From positions 1-33,645 of the forward strand of contig JAFKFQ010000387.1 in assembly GCA_017308215.1 (NCBI GenBank): a stretch of DNA of 33,645 nucleotides, written 5' to 3'. Made by a program: the position numbers and the translations under genes. The notes beneath the pieces are model-generated. The model was not told the origin of the DNA and did not search any database. It saw only the letters and a list, made by a program, of their open reading frames with translations. This DNA is from a bacterium. Its GTDB lineage: Bacteria > Planctomycetota > Planctomycetia > Gemmatales > Gemmataceae. This document shows, one piece after another, positions 8,852 to 17,236 of this stretch. The stretch's first letter is position 1. Each line of letters starts with the position of its first letter.

Positions 8852-11254
8852 ATGCCCCTGCCCCGCCCCCTCTTCGTCGGTCTCCTCACACCCGCTGCGC
8901 TCGTCGCCGTGGGCGGCTTCACGCCCACGCCCGCGCAGCCGGTACCGGAGGCGAAAGCGTTTGCGGCCGAGGGGGTTGCGTACCTCAAGAAGCACTGCCT
9001 CTCGTGCCACGGCGACACGCGGCCGAAGGCGGACCTGTCGCTGACCAAGTACACGACCGCCGAGTCGCTGCTGAAGGACCGGAAGGTCTGGCAGCGCGTG
9101 CAGGAGGTGATTCACGGCGGCGAGATGCCGCCCGAATCGCGGCCGCGACCGGCGCCGGGCGAGTCGGAAGCGTTTCTGAAGACCGTCGGTGGCATCTTCG
9201 ACCACCACGACCGCACGGCGCCGCCCGACCCGGGCCGCGTCACCATGCGGCGCCTGAACCGCCTCGAGTACAACAACACGATCCGCGACCTCGTCGGCGT
9301 CGATTTCACCCCAGCCGACGACTTCCCTTCGGACGACGTCGGCCACGGCTTCGACAACATCGGCGACGTGCTGACGCTGCCGCCGGTACTGCTCGAGCGC
9401 TACCTCGCGGCGGCCGAGAGCGTGATGGACCGCGCGATCGCGGTGACGCCGGCCAAGTCGCCCGAGCGCTGGCAGGGCGGGCAGTATCTCGAACCGGCCT
9501 CGGCGAAGGCGCCGCTCAAAAACAACTGGCGCGTCGTGACCGTGAAGGACGGCGGCGACGCAGTCGAGACCGGCCCCGTTCACACCTCGTACCAGGTGCC
9601 GAAGGACGGCGAGTACGTCTTCCGCGCCCGCGTCCGCGCCGAGACGGAGGGGAAGGAACCGGTCCGCATCGCCGTCCTCGCGGTGTGCGACAAGGACGCG
9701 CCGGGGGTGGCCAGCGACGCGGACGTGGAGAAGCTCAGTGGCGCCGCTCTGAAGGGGCTGCGCCCGTTCGTCATTCTCAAGACCGAAGAAGTGAGGGGGG
9801 CCGAGAAGGCGCCGCAGATCGTCGAGGCGAAGGTGCCGGCGAACCTCGGCGTGAAGCGGATGGCGGTGGCGCTCGTGAAACCGAAGGCCGGCGAGCCGGC
9901 GCCGACGCTGTACGTCCAGAACCTGCACCTGAAAGGCCCGCTCGACACACGCCCCGCCACGCACCGCAAACTCCTCGCCACCGACGAGTCGAAGCCCACC
10001 GCCGAGCGCACGAAGGACGTGCTGGCGCGTTTCGCCACGAAGGCGTACCGCCGGCCGGTTGCGGCGGAGGAACTGGCGCGGCTCGTGAAGCTCGCCGAGT
10101 CGCGCACCGCGGCGGGTGAGTCGTGGGAGGCGGGCGTGCAGTTCGCCATGACCGCCGTCCTCGTGTCGCCTAAGTTCCTGTTCCGCGTCGAGCTCGACGA
10201 CCGCCCCGAAGGCCCGGAGGCGCGGCCGCTCAACGAGTTCCAGCTCGCGTCACGACTGAGTTACTTCCTGTGGGCGTCGATGCCGGACGACGAACTCTTC
10301 GGCCTCGCGTCGAAGGGCGAACTCACCAAGAGCCTGCCGCAGCAGGTGAAGCGGATGCTCGCCGACCCGAAGGCGAACACGCTGGTCGAGTCGTTCGCCA
10401 TGCAGTGGCTGCAACTCCAGCCGCTCAAGAACGCCCAGCCCGACGCCAAGCTGTTCCCGCAGTTCAACGACCGGCTGCGGGCGGCGATGCTGCAAGAAAC
10501 GAAGCTGTTTCTCGGCGAGATCGTCCGCCAGGACCGCAGCGTCCTCGACATCCTCGACGCCGACTTCACCTACGTGAACGCCGACCTCGCCCGCCTCTAC
10601 GGCCTCAAGGACGGCCCGCGCGGCGGCCGGCGGCAGGATGAGTTCGTCCGCATCGCGCTCGCCGGCACGAACCGCGGCGGCGTGCTGACGCAGGCGAGCG
10701 TGCTGACGGTCACGTCGAACCCGACGCGCACGAGCCCGGTGAAGCGCGGCCGGTGGGTGCTGGAACAGCTCCTCGGCACGCCCCCGCCCCCGCCCCCGCC
10801 GAACGTGCCCGAGCTCGAAGAAGCCGGCAAGAAGACGACGGCGCTGACGCTACGGGCGCGGATGGAGGAGCACCGCAAGAACCCGGCGTGCGCCAACTGC
10901 CACGCCAAGATGGACCCCCTCGGGTTCGGCCTGGAGAACTTCGACGCCGTGGGCGCGTTCCGCATGAAGGACGGCGGCTCGCCCATCGACCCGTCCGGCG
11001 AACTGCCCGGCGGGGTGAAGTTCGCCGGCCCGGTGGAGCTGAAGAAGATTCTGGTCGGCAAGAAAGAGCTGTTCGCCCGCTGCCTGACCGAGAAGCTGCT
11101 GACCTACGGCCTCGGCCGCGGGCTGGAGTTCTACGACAAGCGCGCCGTGGACAAGGTCGTCGCCGGCCTGGCGCGGCAGGATTACAAGTTCTCGGCGCTG
11201 GTGACCGAGATCGTGACCTCCGACCCGTTCCGCATGCGCCGCGGCTCGCGTTAG
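8852..11254 (+). CDS. Planctomycete cytochrome c-type protein (DUF1587-DUF1592-DUF1588-DUF1585)
   Basis: An 800-residue exported protein with an N-terminal signal segment (residues 1-28). A heme site CLSCH at 49-53 with a candidate Met92 ligand in GGEMPP forms the PSCyt part. It is followed by MRRLNRLEYNNTIRDLVG (DUF1587), a carbohydrate-module-like stretch, RLSYFLWASMPDDELFGLA (DUF1592), RGGVLTQASVLTVTSNPTRT (DUF1588), a second heme-like site CANCH at 680-684, and EKLLTYGLGRGLEFYD (DUF1585). This architecture is characteristic of Planctomycetes and is normally paired with a DUF1552 protein, as here. The role is unproven; a periplasmic redox or polymer-processing complex is suspected. I start at 8852 because it begins the signal peptide; 8801 would add 17 unlikely residues. 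Confidence 0.93.
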   Translation: MPLPRPLFVGLLTPAALVAVGGFTPTPAQPVPEAKAFAAEGVAYLKKHCLSCHGDTRPKADLSLTKYTTAESLLKDRKVWQRVQEVIHGGEMPPESRPRPAPGESEAFLKTVGGIFDHHDRTAPPDPGRVTMRRLNRLEYNNTIRDLVGVDFTPADDFPSDDVGHGFDNIGDVLTLPPVLLERYLAAAESVMDRAIAVTPAKSPERWQGGQYLEPASAKAPLKNNWRVVTVKDGGDAVETGPVHTSYQVPKDGEYVFRARVRAETEGKEPVRIAVLAVCDKDAPGVASDADVEKLSGAALKGLRPFVILKTEEVRGAEKAPQIVEAKVPANLGVKRMAVALVKPKAGEPAPTLYVQNLHLKGPLDTRPATHRKLLATDESKPTAERTKDVLARFATKAYRRPVAAEELARLVKLAESRTAAGESWEAGVQFAMTAVLVSPKFLFRVELDDRPEGPEARPLNEFQLASRLSYFLWASMPDDELFGLASKGELTKSLPQQVKRMLADPKANTLVESFAMQWLQLQPLKNAQPDAKLFPQFNDRLRAAMLQETKLFLGEIVRQDRSVLDILDADFTYVNADLARLYGLKDGPRGGRRQDEFVRIALAGTNRGGVLTQASVLTVTSNPTRTSPVKRGRWVLEQLLGTPPPPPPPNVPELEEAGKKTTALTLRARMEEHRKNPACANCHAKMDPLGFGLENFDAVGAFRMKDGGSPIDPSGELPGGVKFAGPVELKKILVGKKELFARCLTEKLLTYGLGRGLEFYDKRAVDKVVAGLARQDYKFSALVTEIVTSDPFRMRRGSR

Positions 11255-11344
11255 GCCGGGGCGCAAGCCCCGGATGGTTGCAACGCGTTCGCGGTATTCG
11301 CGTCTTCTGGCCCAACGGCATCCGGGGCTTGCGCCCCAGCCTAA
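11251..11344. repeat. 26-base inverted repeat overlapping the cytochrome gene's stop codon
   Basis: The arms are 11251-11276 and 11319-11344, complementary at 25 of 26 positions. The left arm contains the TAG stop of the cytochrome gene (11252-11254) and itself folds as CCGGGGC-GCAA-GCCCCGG, a seven-pair stem with a GNRA-type loop. The right arm folds as GGGGC-TTGC-GCCCC. The whole could form one long stem or two small ones, and lies between two same-strand genes that are normally co-expressed. It may act as an RNA processing or attenuation site, or be a repetitive element. Confidence 0.8.
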
Positions 11345-11368
11345 CACGAACCGTTCGAGGAGCCCGCC

Positions 11369-12706
11369 ATGCCCCGCCCGACGATCAGCCGCCGGCTCGC
11401 CCTCAAGGGGCTCGGCGTGTCCATCGGCCTCCCGTGGCTCGAAGCGATGGGGCCGCAGACCGCCTGGGCGCAAGGCCCGGGCACCGCGAACCCCGCCCCG
11501 AACCGGATGTGCGTCCTGTACGTCCCGAACGGGAAGAACATGGCCGACTGGACGCCGGCCGCGGAGGGGAGCAACTTCGAGCTCCCGCACATCCTCCGCC
11601 CGCTCCAGCCGGTGAAGGACAAGTTGCTCGTCCTCACCGGCCTCACCGCCGACAAGGCCCGCCCGCACGGCGACGGCGGCGGCGACCACGCCCGGGCGCT
11701 CGGCGCGTTCCTCACCGGCTCCCAGCCGCGCAAGACGGATGGCACCGACATCCGCGCCGGCGTCAGCGTCGATCAGGTGGCCGCGGCCCGCGTCGGCGAC
11801 CAGACGCGTCTCCCGTCGCTCGAACTCGGTTGCGAGGCCGGGGCGATGGCCGGGAACTGCGACAGCGGGTACTCGTGCGTCTACTCGTCCACGATGTCGT
11901 GGCGGTCGGCGACGCAGCCGCTGCCGAAGGAGGTGAACCCGAAGCTCGTGTTCGAGCGCCTCTTCTCGACCACCCCCGACAACGTCCGCCAGCGCCAGGA
12001 CGCCCGCCGCCGCAGCGTCCTCGACTTCGTCCGCGACGACTCGCGCGAGCTGACGGGCCAGCTCGGCGCCGGCGACCGCCGCAAGCTCGACGAGTACCTG
12101 TCGGCGGTGCGCGACGTGGAACTTCGCATCCAGCGTGCCGCCTCGCTGCCGCCGGTGCGCACGCCCGACGTGGCCGCTCCGACCGGCGTCCCGGGGAGCT
12201 ACCCGGAGCACATCCGCCTCATGTACGACCTGATCGCGCTGACGTTCCAGGCGGACGTGACGCGGGTGGTGACGTGCGTGCTGGCGAACGAGGGGAGCAA
12301 CAAGCCGTACCCGTTCGCAGGGGTGAGCGAGGGGCACCACGACCTGTCGCACCACGAGAACAAGGCCGAGAAGAAGCAGAAGCTGCGCGACATCAACACG
12401 TTCCACACGACGCAGCTGGCGTACTTCCTGGAGAAGCTGAAGGGCATCCGCGAGGGCGACGGCACGCTGCTCGATCACTGCATGGTGGCCTACGGCAGCG
12501 GGAACAGCGACGGGAACGCCCACAACCACGACGACCTGCCGATCCTGCTGGCGGGTGGCGGGTGCGGGACGCTGCGGACCGGGCGGCACGTGAAGTACGC
12601 CCGCGAGACGCCACTGAACAACCTGTGGGTCGGCCTGCTCGACCGGATGCGGGTGCGGGTGGACGCGCTCGGCGACAGCACCGGCGCGCTGCCGAACCTG
12701 GCGTAA
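11369..12706 (+). CDS. DUF1552 secreted protein, partner of the cytochrome gene
   Basis: A 445-residue protein with a Tat-like N-terminus (SRRLALKGLG, then a hydrophobic stretch ending in AWAQG near residue 35). The DUF1552 body shows MCVLYVPNGKNMADWTP, LVLTGLTADKARPHGDGGGDHARALGAFLTG and a C-terminal HCMVAYGSGNSDGNAHNHDDLPILLAGGG block, related to the alkaline-phosphatase-like DUF1501 proteins. The conserved His/Asp clusters suggest metal binding. In Planctomycetes this gene nearly always follows a DUF1592-type cytochrome, and the two probably act together outside the inner membrane. GAGGAG lies six bases before the ATG. The biochemical reaction is unknown. Confidence 0.92.
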   Translation: MPRPTISRRLALKGLGVSIGLPWLEAMGPQTAWAQGPGTANPAPNRMCVLYVPNGKNMADWTPAAEGSNFELPHILRPLQPVKDKLLVLTGLTADKARPHGDGGGDHARALGAFLTGSQPRKTDGTDIRAGVSVDQVAAARVGDQTRLPSLELGCEAGAMAGNCDSGYSCVYSSTMSWRSATQPLPKEVNPKLVFERLFSTTPDNVRQRQDARRRSVLDFVRDDSRELTGQLGAGDRRKLDEYLSAVRDVELRIQRAASLPPVRTPDVAAPTGVPGSYPEHIRLMYDLIALTFQADVTRVVTCVLANEGSNKPYPFAGVSEGHHDLSHHENKAEKKQKLRDINTFHTTQLAYFLEKLKGIREGDGTLLDHCMVAYGSGNSDGNAHNHDDLPILLAGGGCGTLRTGRHVKYARETPLNNLWVGLLDRMRVRVDALGDSTGALPNLA

Positions 12707-12712
12707 GGCAAG

Positions 12713-12810
12713 GCATTTTTTGACAGGATGAACAGGAACAAGCAGGATTGAAAGCAAAGACCGATTTCGATTTCATCCCGCTTGATCCTGTTCATCCTGT
12801 CAAAAAATGC
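12713..12810. repeat. Perfect 25-base inverted repeat between convergent genes
   Basis: The arms 12713-12737 and 12786-12810 are exact reverse complements, and pairing continues inward with few mismatches to about 12751 and 12773. The arms carry a ~9-base periodicity of the ACAGGATGA type and end in a run of six T (left) or A (right). Read from either side this gives a strong stem with a U-rich edge, so it can serve as a terminator for the DUF1552 gene (+, stop 12706) and the ceramidase-like gene (-, stop 12820). It is AT-rich against its surroundings, which hints at a mobile or foreign repeat. Confidence 0.85.
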
Positions 12811-12819
12811 CGCGTTGCT

Positions 12820-14241
12820 TCACCGCGGCGCCACCTGACCCAACAGTTCCAGCGCCGCTGCCGTCACCGCGTCGGCGGCGCCAGCCTCCAGATAGCTCGA
12901 CCGCGCCCGCCACGTCTCGTACCCGCCCAGCGCGTGCTGCGCCGCCGTCGGCAGATAGCCGTTGTACCCGTTCGCCAGCGACACCGTGAACGTCTGCCGC
13001 AGCGGCGACTTCTTCTTGATGTCGAGCCCGATCTGTGTGAACACCTCGCACGGGATCGCCACGATCCCCAGGTCGCCCACACGGATCGCCTGGACGCGCA
13101 CCGGCACCGTGTCCGGGTACTTCGCCATCAGCACCGTCTCGCGCGCGTACACCTCTTCGGCCCCGACCAGCACCTTCTTGCCCTCGGCCTTCTTCAGAAT
13201 CCCCTCGGCCCGCGCCACCTCCGCCGCCGTCGGCTTGCGGACCTTCAGCGTCAGGTTCTTGGTGGCGACGGCGAGCATGACGTCGGAGCGGTAGGTCGTG
13301 CCGTCGGCGGCGGTCTTCGCGGCCTTCGCCACCGCCTCCGCCACCTCGCGCGACCGCTCGCCCGGCTCGCGCTTCGGCGGGGCGGCGCCGGCGAAGTTGA
13401 TGTTGTTCACGTCGCCGCTCGTGCCGTTCGACAGGACGCCGACGAACCCGTCCCCCTTCGCCCCCAGCACCGCGCCGACGCGCTCGGCGAACACACCGAA
13501 ATAGTCGGCCGAGAGCGCCGGCCGGTCGCCGACGTAGTGGAGCGAGTAGTTGGCGAACAACGCCCGCGGCGCGCCGTCCGGGCCGCGCACGCTCAGCACG
13601 CTCACCGCTGGATCGACCGGTCCGGCCTGCTTGTCGAGCGCCTTGTTCCCGTAGCCCGGGTTCGTGCGCACCTTGTCGGTCGCCTCGCCGAAAGGGTTCT
13701 TGTTCTCGAACCCCGGCTGCGTCAGCCAGCGGCGGTTGAAGACGTGGTTCGGCTCGTCGGCGGCGCCCCACCCGACCTGTGCCGGGGCGAGCTTGGCGTG
13801 CGCGGCGGTGATGCCGGCGGCGATCTTCTTCGACAGGAACGCGACGTACCGCTCGTCCGGGTCGCTCTGGAACACGCCGCCGACGGTCGGCGCGGTGTGC
13901 GTGTGCGTCGCCGAGATGAGGATGTTCCCTGCCGGGATGCCGGTCGCCTGGCTCGCCTCCGCCCGCGCCGCGTCGCCGAGCTCGCGCGGGATCATGCAGC
14001 TATCCACGACGCACAGCGCCGCCTTCGTCTTGCCGTCGTCGAGGACGAGGCAGCGGGCGTGGAGCTTGTCGGCCGCACCCGTCGCCTGCCGGTCGGCGAA
14101 CCCGCCGTTCACGGAGATCGGGAAGTGCTCGGGCGTAACGTCCTGCGCGAAGGCGCCGGCCCGGAGGCCGGACGGGCGCTGTTGGGCGGCGGGCGCGGCG
14201 GCCGCGACCGTGGCGAGGAGCAGAAGTGCGAGGCGTGTCAT
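12820..14241 (-). CDS. Secreted neutral/alkaline ceramidase-like protein
   Basis: A 473-residue precursor with a signal peptide (residues 1-19, cut near APAAQ). The N-terminal ceramidase-like domain begins LRAGAFAQDVTP and carries ILISATHTHTAPTVGG with H113 and H115 as probable zinc ligands, plus GNKALDKQAGPVDPAVSVLSV, LFANYSLHYVGD and GTSGDVNNINF further on. Characterised relatives hydrolyse the amide bond of ceramide, but planctomycetal members are shorter and lack the C-terminal immunoglobulin-like domain, so the substrate may differ. GGAG lies seven bases before the ATG at 14241; the nine extra upstream residues in frame are not a signal peptide. It converges on the DUF1552 gene across the 12713-12810 repeat. 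Confidence 0.85.
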   Translation of the reverse strand: MTRLALLLLATVAAAAPAAQQRPSGLRAGAFAQDVTPEHFPISVNGGFADRQATGAADKLHARCLVLDDGKTKAALCVVDSCMIPRELGDAARAEASQATGIPAGNILISATHTHTAPTVGGVFQSDPDERYVAFLSKKIAAGITAAHAKLAPAQVGWGAADEPNHVFNRRWLTQPGFENKNPFGEATDKVRTNPGYGNKALDKQAGPVDPAVSVLSVRGPDGAPRALFANYSLHYVGDRPALSADYFGVFAERVGAVLGAKGDGFVGVLSNGTSGDVNNINFAGAAPPKREPGERSREVAEAVAKAAKTAADGTTYRSDVMLAVATKNLTLKVRKPTAAEVARAEGILKKAEGKKVLVGAEEVYARETVLMAKYPDTVPVRVQAIRVGDLGIVAIPCEVFTQIGLDIKKKSPLRQTFTVSLANGYNGYLPTAAQHALGGYETWRARSSYLEAGAADAVTAAALELLGQVAPR

Positions 14242-14323
14242 GTGGGGCTCCGGGGGCGGGAGTCCCAAGTATCCGCCGCCAGGCCGGGCGGGGCAAGCGG
14301 CTGCCGTTCACAGGCGGCTGCGG

Positions 14324-14329
14324 TACACT
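14324..14329 (+). promoter_or_regulatory. Possible -10 element (TACACT) for the TIGR03067 pair
   Basis: TACACT lies 29 bases before the ATG at 14359, followed by a clear Shine-Dalgarno GGAGG at 14349-14353. The matching -35 is poor (CTGCCG at 17-base spacing). It is offered because it is the only AT-containing box in the 117-base divergent spacer. Confidence 0.3.
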
Positions 14330-14358
14330 GACGGCCGGTTCCGCCCACGGAGGTTCGC

Positions 14359-14787
14359 ATGACGCGATTCGCTCTCGCCGGTGTGGTGTTCGCGGCCGGG
14401 GTCGCCGGCCCGCTCGCGGCCGACGACGCCACCCTGAAGTCCCTCGCCGGCTCATACAAGGCGGTCGGCCTGCACAAGTACGGCGAGGAGGCGACGGCCG
14501 ACCTCGTGGCCGAGATCCGGGCGAAGATCGAGAAGGACGAAATCACCTTTACGGTCAAGGGGAAGGAGTTCCCGGCGAAGCTCAAGGTGGACCCGGCGAA
14601 GACCCCGGCGCACCTGGACCTGTCCCCGGCCGACGGCCCCGAGAAGGGGCGAACCTTTCTCGGTATTTACAAGCTGGAGAAGGGCGAGCTGGTGGTGGCG
14701 TTCACCGAAAAGGCCGACCGCCCGACCGACTTCAAGGGCGGCGAGGACGTGCTGGTGATGCGGCTGAAGCGGGACGGCGGGAAGTAG
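14359..14787 (+). CDS. TIGR03067 secreted protein, copy 1
   Basis: A 142-residue precursor with a signal peptide (residues 1-20, LAADDA cleavage region). The mature part is a small beta-barrel-like domain of the planctomycetal TIGR03067 type: LAGSYKAVGL at the start, a KFTVKG-like strand (ITFTVKGKEF), KVDPAKTPAHLDL, GIYKLEKGELVVAF and the closing RPTDFKGGEDVLVMRLKR. The function is unknown; a lipocalin-like carrier or cell-envelope role has been assumed. GGAGG sits five bases before the ATG. A paralogue follows 32 bases downstream, so the two are a tandem duplication in one transcript. Confidence 0.88.
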   Translation: MTRFALAGVVFAAGVAGPLAADDATLKSLAGSYKAVGLHKYGEEATADLVAEIRAKIEKDEITFTVKGKEFPAKLKVDPAKTPAHLDLSPADGPEKGRTFLGIYKLEKGELVVAFTEKADRPTDFKGGEDVLVMRLKRDGGK

Positions 14788-14819
14788 CGGGTCCGTTCAC
14801 ACCTTACCGAGGGCGACCG

Positions 14820-15254
14820 ATGACGCGGCTGACGGCGGGCGTTGTGGCGGCACTGGTGGTGGTCGGGGCGGGCTCGGCGCAGCCCGACGCCCCGGCCAAG
14901 TCGATCGAGGGGAAGTACAAGGTGGTGTCGGCGGTCTTCGGCGGGAAGGCGGACACGGAAAAGGCGATGAAGGTGACGTTCGAGTTCAAGGGCGACGAGG
15001 TGATCATCAACAAGGGCGGGGAGCGGGACGAGACGGCGACGTACAAGCTCGACCCGTCGAAAACGCCGGGGCATATCGACATCACCCCGAAGAGCGACAA
15101 GGTGGTGCTCGGGATCTACCAGACGAAGCAGACGAAGGCGGGGCTGGAGCTGACGATTGCGTTCGCGAAGGATGACGGCGCCCGCCCGACCGACTTCAAG
15201 GGCGAGGGGCCGCGGGACGCGGTCATCACGCTGCTGCGCCAGGGCGGGAAGTAG
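14820..15254 (+). CDS. TIGR03067 secreted protein, copy 2
   Basis: A 144-residue precursor with a signal peptide (residues 1-20, cleavage near GSAQPDA). It follows the same order as copy 1: IEGKYKVVSAVFGG, VTFEFKGDEVIINKGG, YKLDPSKTPGHIDITP, LGIYQTKQTKAGLELTIAF and ARPTDFKGEGPRDAVITLLR, then the same GGK end. Identity to copy 1 is moderate, so the duplication is old. The ATG at 14820 begins the signal peptide; the open frame further upstream is the shadow of copy 1. A hairpin terminator lies just after its stop. The function is unknown. Confidence 0.88.
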   Translation: MTRLTAGVVAALVVVGAGSAQPDAPAKSIEGKYKVVSAVFGGKADTEKAMKVTFEFKGDEVIINKGGERDETATYKLDPSKTPGHIDITPKSDKVVLGIYQTKQTKAGLELTIAFAKDDGARPTDFKGEGPRDAVITLLRQGGK

Positions 15255-15265
15255 CCCACCCCGCG

Positions 15266-15284
15266 GGGGCGGTTCTACCGCCCC
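15266..15284. terminator. Hairpin terminator between convergent genes
   Basis: GGGGCGGT-TCT-ACCGCCCC gives eight pairs around a three-base loop. It lies 11 bases after the TIGR03067 stop, and the stop codon of the Hsp70-like gene (15275-15277) sits in the loop edge, so it can serve both strands. There is no U-run, so termination would not be a classical intrinsic type. Confidence 0.55.
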
Positions 15285-17113
15285 TCGCGGACGTTGTACT
15301 CCAGCTTCCACCGCTGCTTCCCGTCGCGGCTGAACAGCCACAGCTCGAGTTGGCCCACCGGCGTCACCTTGCTGTGCAGGTGGACCGGCACCACCTGCCG
15401 CGCCGCGGTGCCCTTCGCCTCCAGCGTCGTCTTGATCGGGGCGAGCTCGTCCACCTGCCCCTCCCACTCGTCCACCACCGTGCCCGCCGTGTCCGTGCGG
15501 CGGGTCGTCGAACCGAGGAAGCGGAACTCCGCCTCCTCGCCCGTCACCAGCCCGAACTCGGCGCCGGGGATGTCCGCCTCCGTCCCTTCCTCCATCCCGA
15601 ACGGGGCCACGCACAGCGCCTTGATCGGCGGGGCGATCCCCGGAACCGCCGGCGCCGCCGTCTCGACCCCAACGTAGTACGCCCGCGCCGTGCCGCCGCG
15701 GATGCGCACGCCCTTGCCGCGCCGCACCAGCCCGTAGTACGCGGCGCCGCGCGCCACCGCGAGGTCGAGGTCGGCCCCGGGCAGCTCGCGCGGGGCGTCG
15801 GCCTTCACGCTCTTCGCCCACGCGCCCAGCACCCCGAGGAGGCGGTTGCGCATCGGGTCGGCCTTGAACACACCACCGTTGAAAAGGATGGCGCTGGGGA
15901 GCGCGACGCCCGCCTTCTTGCCGCCCTTCTTTGCACTCTCGCGCCCCGCCAGCGACTCCGCCTGCCGGCTGAGGAACGACGCGAGGTGGCGCGTGATGCC
16001 GGGGTCGGAGACGTAGGGGAGGCCGAGTTCCTGCAACCCGGCGGTGCGGGCGCGGGCGGGCTCGGCGTCGCGCGGGCACTCGGGGAAGAACCCGTCGATC
16101 AGCACCGCCTCGGCGTCGGCCCGCGGCAGGTCGTGCTTGATCGTCCCGCCGACGAGGCTGCGGCCCTTGCCCAGCACCGTGACCGGCGCCTTCGTCAGCT
16201 TCGGGTTGGCGAATAGTTGCTCCTTGGCGCTGCGGCAGGCGTAGGTGAGTTGCACCATCTGGCCGGCGTCGAGCTTCGTGTTGTTCTTGGCCAGCACCTG
16301 CGCCACCTGGTAGGCGAGCGTCAGGTCCATGTTGTCGCCGCCGAGCAGCAGGTGGTCGCCGACCGCGAGGCGCGTCAGGTTCAGGTTGCCGTTCTCCTCG
16401 GCGACCTCGATCAGGGTGAAGTCGGTCGTCCCGCCGCCCACGTCGGCCACGAGCACGAGGTCGCCGACGCCGACGTTCTCGCGCCACTTGTCGCCGGCGC
16501 GGTCGAGCCAGGCGTAGAACGCCGCCTGCGGCTCCTCGAGGAGCGTGAGGTGCTCGAAGCCGGCGGCGCGGGCGGCCTCGACGGTCAACTCGCGGGCGGC
16601 GGCGTCGAACGACGCGGGGACCGTCAGCACGATGTCCTGCGCTTCGAGCTTGTCGGCGGTGTCTTTGCCCGGTCCGTTGTGGTTCCAGGCTTCGGCGAGG
16701 TGCTTCAGGTAGCGTGTGGCCGCCTCGACCGGTGACACGCGGCGGCCGGTCTCGGGGGCGCGGAACGGCAGGATCGGCGCCTTGCGGTCGGCCCCTGGGT
16801 GGCTGAGCCACGACTTCGCCGACGCCACGAGGCGTGTCGGCACCTGCGAGCCGAAGGCGCGGGCGAACTCGCCGACGGCGTAGTCGCGCTGGGCGTCCCA
16901 CGGCAGCTTGAGCGCGCCGGCCGGCTGCTCTCCGTCGCCGGGGAGGTACAGGAACGACGGGAGGAGCGACCGCTCCTCGACCGCCCCCTGCCCGACGACC
17001 TGCGGGACCGCGAGCGTGACGACCGGGGGGTTCTCGCCGGCGGCCGCGTCCACGTAGGCAAGGGCGGAGTTCGTGGTGCCGAGGTCGATGCCGACGACGT
17101 ACCGGGAGGCCAT
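15275..17113 (-). CDS. Hsp70-family (DnaK-like) ATPase
   Basis: A 612-residue cytoplasmic protein. The actin-like ATPase signatures are GIDLGTTNSALAY at 8-20 (phosphate loop 1), VLVADVGGGTTDFTLIEVAE (phosphate loop 2) and ILFNGGVFKADPMRNRLL (the adenosine-site region, in the form typical of this Hsp70 subfamily and not of DnaK). A beta-rich C-terminal portion (REL..FRFLGSTTRR, VPVHLHSKVTPVGQLELW) corresponds to a substrate-binding part. Longer relatives carry a DUF3731 extension that is absent here. No DnaJ or GrpE gene is adjacent, so it is a specialised chaperone and not the housekeeping DnaK. AGGAG lies six bases before the ATG, and a good -10 box is upstream. Confidence 0.92.
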   Translation of the reverse strand: MASRYVVGIDLGTTNSALAYVDAAAGENPPVVTLAVPQVVGQGAVEERSLLPSFLYLPGDGEQPAGALKLPWDAQRDYAVGEFARAFGSQVPTRLVASAKSWLSHPGADRKAPILPFRAPETGRRVSPVEAATRYLKHLAEAWNHNGPGKDTADKLEAQDIVLTVPASFDAAARELTVEAARAAGFEHLTLLEEPQAAFYAWLDRAGDKWRENVGVGDLVLVADVGGGTTDFTLIEVAEENGNLNLTRLAVGDHLLLGGDNMDLTLAYQVAQVLAKNNTKLDAGQMVQLTYACRSAKEQLFANPKLTKAPVTVLGKGRSLVGGTIKHDLPRADAEAVLIDGFFPECPRDAEPARARTAGLQELGLPYVSDPGITRHLASFLSRQAESLAGRESAKKGGKKAGVALPSAILFNGGVFKADPMRNRLLGVLGAWAKSVKADAPRELPGADLDLAVARGAAYYGLVRRGKGVRIRGGTARAYYVGVETAAPAVPGIAPPIKALCVAPFGMEEGTEADIPGAEFGLVTGEEAEFRFLGSTTRRTDTAGTVVDEWEGQVDELAPIKTTLEAKGTAARQVVPVHLHSKVTPVGQLELWLFSRDGKQRWKLEYNVREGR

Positions 17114-17142
17114 TACCGACTCCTGTTCAGGGTGGTACGGCC

Positions 17143-17148
17143 ATTGTA
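17143..17148 (-). promoter_or_regulatory. Probable -10 element (TACAAT) for the Hsp70-like gene
   Basis: On the minus strand TACAAT lies 29 bases before the ATG at 17113, with CAGGAG between. It matches the -10 consensus at five of six positions. A GC stem (CGCCCC-GCCC-GGGGCG) occupies the spacer region, and no sigma-70 -35 is seen at normal distance, so another sigma factor or an activator may be used. Confidence 0.4.
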
Positions 17149-17236
17149 GCGCCCCGCCCGGGGCGATGGCCGTTCCCCGGCCGCCGGCATACCACTACCC
17201 GGACACCCGCCGCCCTCCCGCACCAGGTTCCACCGC

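Noticed and set aside
11251-12810. The cytochrome/DUF1552 spacer repeats as ends of an insertion sequence or transposon
   Set aside because: The two repeats are unrelated in sequence, there is no transposase between or near them, and the genes they bracket are a standard planctomycetal pair.
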